This document shows, piece after piece, positions 61,934 through 64,000 of a stretch of 64,000 nucleotides of DNA; position 1 is the first letter of the stretch; each line of letters begins with the position of its first letter. Location of the stretch: contig NZ_JAEIOI010000006.1 in the NCBI RefSeq assembly GCF_021375795.1, positions 62,001 to 126,000 of the forward strand. Direction: 5' to 3'. Both the position numbers and the translations under genes were made by a program. The stretch is from Pseudomonas anguilliseptica (GTDB taxonomy: Bacteria; Pseudomonadota; Gammaproteobacteria; Pseudomonadales; Pseudomonadaceae). Under the pieces are notes generated by a model, which saw nothing but the letters and a program-made list of their open reading frames with translations, searched no databases and was not told the origin of the DNA.

Positions 61934-63139
61934 ATGAAACAGCAAATCCTGATCATCGGTGCCGGCTTTGCCGGTATGTGGAGTGCACTCAGCGCCGTGC
62001 GCCTGCTCGATCAACAACAGCGTCTGGACGTCAACGTCACCCTGCTGGCGCCCCAGGCGGAACTGCGTGTGCGGCCACGCTTTTATGAGCCCGAGCTGGC
62101 CAGCACCGTCGCCCCGCTCGGCCCGCTGTTCGACGCTGTGGGTGTGCACTTCGTCCAGGGCAGCGCCACGCAGATTGATGCCGCCAACAAGCGTGTCAGC
62201 TACCGCGACGCATCGGGTACCGAGGCCGAACTGAACTATGACCGCCTGATTCTTGCCTCTGGCAGTCAGGTGGCGCGTCCACCCCTGGAGGGCATTGAGC
62301 GCTTTACCTTCGATGTCGACAGCCTGGAGTCGGCGCAGCGTCTCGACGTTCATCTGCAGGGACTGGCGCAGCAGCCGGAGAGCGCAGCACGCAACACCGT
62401 GGTGGTGGTCGGCGGCGGCTTTACCGGTATCGAAACCGCCAGCGAAATGCCAGCTCGCCTGCGCGCCATCCTTGGTGAACAGACCGACATTCGCGTCATC
62501 GTGGTGGACACGGCCAAGCAGATTGGCGCGGCCATGGGCGAGGCAATCGCCGCAGTCGTCGCCGAAGCCAGCGCCAGCCTGGGCGTCACCTGGCGGCTCG
62601 GCAGCCCGGTGTCCAAGATCACTGAGCACGGTGTGCAACTGGGTAACGGCGAACGCATTGCCGCCAGTACGGTGATCTTTGCCGTGGGCGTGAAAGCCTC
62701 GCCGCTGACCCAGCAGATCAACGGCGAACGCGACGCACATGGCCGCCTGCACGTGGACCGCAACCTCAAGGTACTCGGCCAGGATGCCATCTACGCAACC
62801 GGCGACACTGCCTACGCCGCCGTGGATGACCTCGGTAATCACGCCCTGATGACCTGCCAGCATGCGATTGCCCTGGGCCGCTCGGCCGGCAACAACGCGG
62901 CGGCGGATCTGCTCGGTGTCGAGCCGATTGCCTACAGCCAGCCCAAATACGTCACCTGCCTGGACCTGGGTGCCTGGGGCGCGGTGTTTACCGAGGGCTG
63001 GGAGCGCAAGGTGCTGTTGACCGGCCAGGAAGGCAAGGCGCTGAAAACCCAGATCAACACCCAGTGGATCTACCCACCGGCAGCGGATCGGGCAGTTGCC
63101 CTGGCCGCAGCAGACCCGCTGATCCCGGTGGTGGCGTAA
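61934..63139 (+). CDS. NADH dehydrogenase-like FAD/NAD(P) oxidoreductase
   Basis: The 401-residue protein has two Rossmann motifs, IIGAGFAGMWSALSA (FAD) and VVVVGGGFTGIETASEM (NAD(P)H), and the FAD-contact block DAIYATGDTAYAAVDD. It resembles type II NADH:quinone oxidoreductases but lacks their usual C-terminal membrane-binding helix, so its electron acceptor is uncertain. It is divergent from the MocR-family regulator gene, which probably controls it. A strong terminator follows. Confidence 0.9.
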   Translation: MKQQILIIGAGFAGMWSALSAVRLLDQQQRLDVNVTLLAPQAELRVRPRFYEPELASTVAPLGPLFDAVGVHFVQGSATQIDAANKRVSYRDASGTEAELNYDRLILASGSQVARPPLEGIERFTFDVDSLESAQRLDVHLQGLAQQPESAARNTVVVVGGGFTGIETASEMPARLRAILGEQTDIRVIVVDTAKQIGAAMGEAIAAVVAEASASLGVTWRLGSPVSKITEHGVQLGNGERIAASTVIFAVGVKASPLTQQINGERDAHGRLHVDRNLKVLGQDAIYATGDTAYAAVDDLGNHALMTCQHAIALGRSAGNNAAADLLGVEPIAYSQPKYVTCLDLGAWGAVFTEGWERKVLLTGQEGKALKTQINTQWIYPPAADRAVALAAADPLIPVVA

Positions 63140-63192
63140 CGCCAGGCAGCACGCTGAGCAACCCCGCCTGGCGCGTTGCTTCAGGCAATCAC

Positions 63193-63224
63193 AACGGGAT
63201 TAGCCTGCGCTAATCCCGTTTTTT
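63193..63224. terminator. Terminator after the flavoprotein gene
   Basis: The perfect 12-base stem AACGGGATTAGC / GCTAATCCCGTT with a CTGC loop is followed by TTTT on the plus strand. It lies between convergent genes; on the minus strand there is no T-run. Confidence 0.88.
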
Positions 63225-63235
63225 GATGGGCCCGC

Positions 63236-63931
63236 TTATTGGCTGGCAGCAAGGTGCTTCTGCGCCTCACGCAGCGTCAGCGCGGAGAATTGCTCAGCGT
63301 TGTGCCGTAGAAAGTGACTCACCGCCTGCGGGTTCCAGCGGGCGTAGTCGCGTAACGCCCAACCGATCGCTTTGCGGATAAATACGTTCTTCTCGCCGGC
63401 CAGCTGTTGCGCATAGGTAAACAGGCGCTCGGCGTCGGTATCCAGTCGCCAGCCGAGCTGATGCAGCATGGCGGCACGACGAACCCACAGATCGGCGTCA
63501 GTAATCCACTGGTCCATCGTTGCCTGTGCAATCTCTGTTGTTGCCCGTTCCGCACGGACAATCAGGCCGATAACCGCACTGAGCCCATCGACGGTTTCCC
63601 ACCAGGCATCACGTTGCAGAAGCTGACGAATCGCCGGTAAATCTGCGCTGCGCAAAAGCCGGTGCTGCTGCCTGAGCAGGTCAATCGCGGTGTAGCGGTA
63701 CTCACGCTCTGGCTGGCACCACAACAGCTGTGCAGCGGCCAGCACCTCGGCGCTGCAATCCCAGCGCACCTTGTCCAGCCGTTTGACAGCCGCTCTGCGC
63801 ACAGGCGCAGGCAAGCCGAGAAAGGCGAACTGATCCAGCAGGTAGGCGCGCATCTTCACCGCGCTGGCGGCATTGGCCAGCGGCCGCAGTGCCTGCTCGA
63901 TGGCGGCCAGATAAAGGTCGGGGCTGGTCAT
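63236..63931 (-). CDS. DNA alkylation repair protein (AlkD family)
   Basis: The 231-residue all-helical HEAT-like protein has the AlkD pattern: MRAYLLDQFAFLGLPAPVRRAAVKRL, then TVDGLSAVIGLIV and QWITDADLWVRRAAMLHQLGWR, and KNVFIRKAIGWALRDYARWNPQAVSHFL. AlkD-type glycosylases remove alkylated bases without flipping them. The Trp/Asp/Arg block (WVRRAAMLHQ, RKAIGWALRDY) is intact. The ATG at 63931 is chosen for family length; the preceding gene ends 5 bases upstream. Confidence 0.93.
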   Translation of the reverse strand: MTSPDLYLAAIEQALRPLANAASAVKMRAYLLDQFAFLGLPAPVRRAAVKRLDKVRWDCSAEVLAAAQLLWCQPEREYRYTAIDLLRQQHRLLRSADLPAIRQLLQRDAWWETVDGLSAVIGLIVRAERATTEIAQATMDQWITDADLWVRRAAMLHQLGWRLDTDAERLFTYAQQLAGEKNVFIRKAIGWALRDYARWNPQAVSHFLRHNAEQFSALTLREAQKHLAASQ

Positions 63932-63935
63932 GCAC

Positions 63936-64000
63936 TCAGTCCGGAAAGCGCTCGATATGCGCCTCGCCATTGCGGCCGTAGTAGTTCACATGGCGACCCT
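63936..64000 (-). CDS. C-terminal end of a gene, partial at the window edge
   Basis: The minus strand reads GRHVNYYGRNGEAHIERFPD and then TGA at 63938-63936, five bases before the AlkD ATG. The reading frame has the base bias of coding DNA here and the spacing suggests an operon. Only the last 20 residues are visible, so no product is assigned. Confidence 0.5.
   Translation of the reverse strand, partial: GRHVNYYGRNGEAHIERFPD

Overview
The window is high-GC gammaproteobacterial chromosome that reads as Pseudomonas. Supporting signs are the alanine-rich 416-residue NrdB, the sfsA / aminotransferase / dksA / gluQ run, trxB beside cysZ, a beta-ketoacyl-ACP synthase III followed by an ECF sigma factor and a tiny zinc anti-sigma factor, a short LOV photoreceptor of the P. 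putida PpSB type, and many short Pseudomonas-style intergenic repeats. About 74 genes are supported; no tRNA, rRNA, CRISPR array or intact insertion sequence was seen.

Layout. 1-1.75 kb: repeats, a LexA-like box and nrdB. 1.77-3.4 kb: an AT-rich membrane/ankyrin gene that looks imported. 3.4-4.2 kb: a repeat island with two diverged copies of a ~230 bp element in opposite orientation. 4.2-5.9 kb: a toxin-antitoxin patch with a ParE-like toxin broken by a stop codon and an MNT/HEPN pair. 5.9-14.7 kb: LysR/azoreductase, GNAT, diguanylate cyclase, ecotin, MdaB, a CAP protein and a ribosome hibernation factor. 14.3-16.5 kb: an ECF42-type sigma factor with its DGPF partner gene and a matching promoter. 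16.5-25.4 kb: an ABC-2 exporter, an I78 inhibitor, a TyrR/PhhR-type activator, crotonase and SDR genes, an overlapping aldolase/hydrolase/DUF1569 operon, and a cupin/flavodoxin pair.

25.5-33.2 kb is the most interesting part. A short LOV blue-light receptor, a PilZ-like protein, an acyl-CoA dehydrogenase, a MerR/LitR-type regulator without the B12-ligating Glu-His, a DCC-family protein, a small unknown, and folM-folE-folX with DUF1244 and HopJ-like genes surround three intergenic regions packed with TGTACA/TATACA half-sites. This matches the PplR/PpSB-LOV light response described in P. putida, whose regulon includes folE. The acyl-CoA dehydrogenase promoter holds the densest set of sites, so lipid catabolism may be a further light-controlled output.

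33.4-47.7 kb is mostly core metabolism: glycolipid-binding protein, trxB, cysZ, a sterol-desaturase-like protein fused to a START-like domain, a glycosyltransferase, sfsA, dksA, gluQ, pgm, and the KAS III / ECF sigma / anti-sigma operon. 48-64 kb is accessory: a secreted lipase-like hydrolase, LysE exporter, solute-binding protein, FAD monooxygenase, several LysR and SDR genes (one SDR frameshifted by a single missing base), HIT and GST proteins, trmK, a MocR regulator divergent from an NADH-dehydrogenase-like flavoprotein, and an AlkD-type repair protein at the end.
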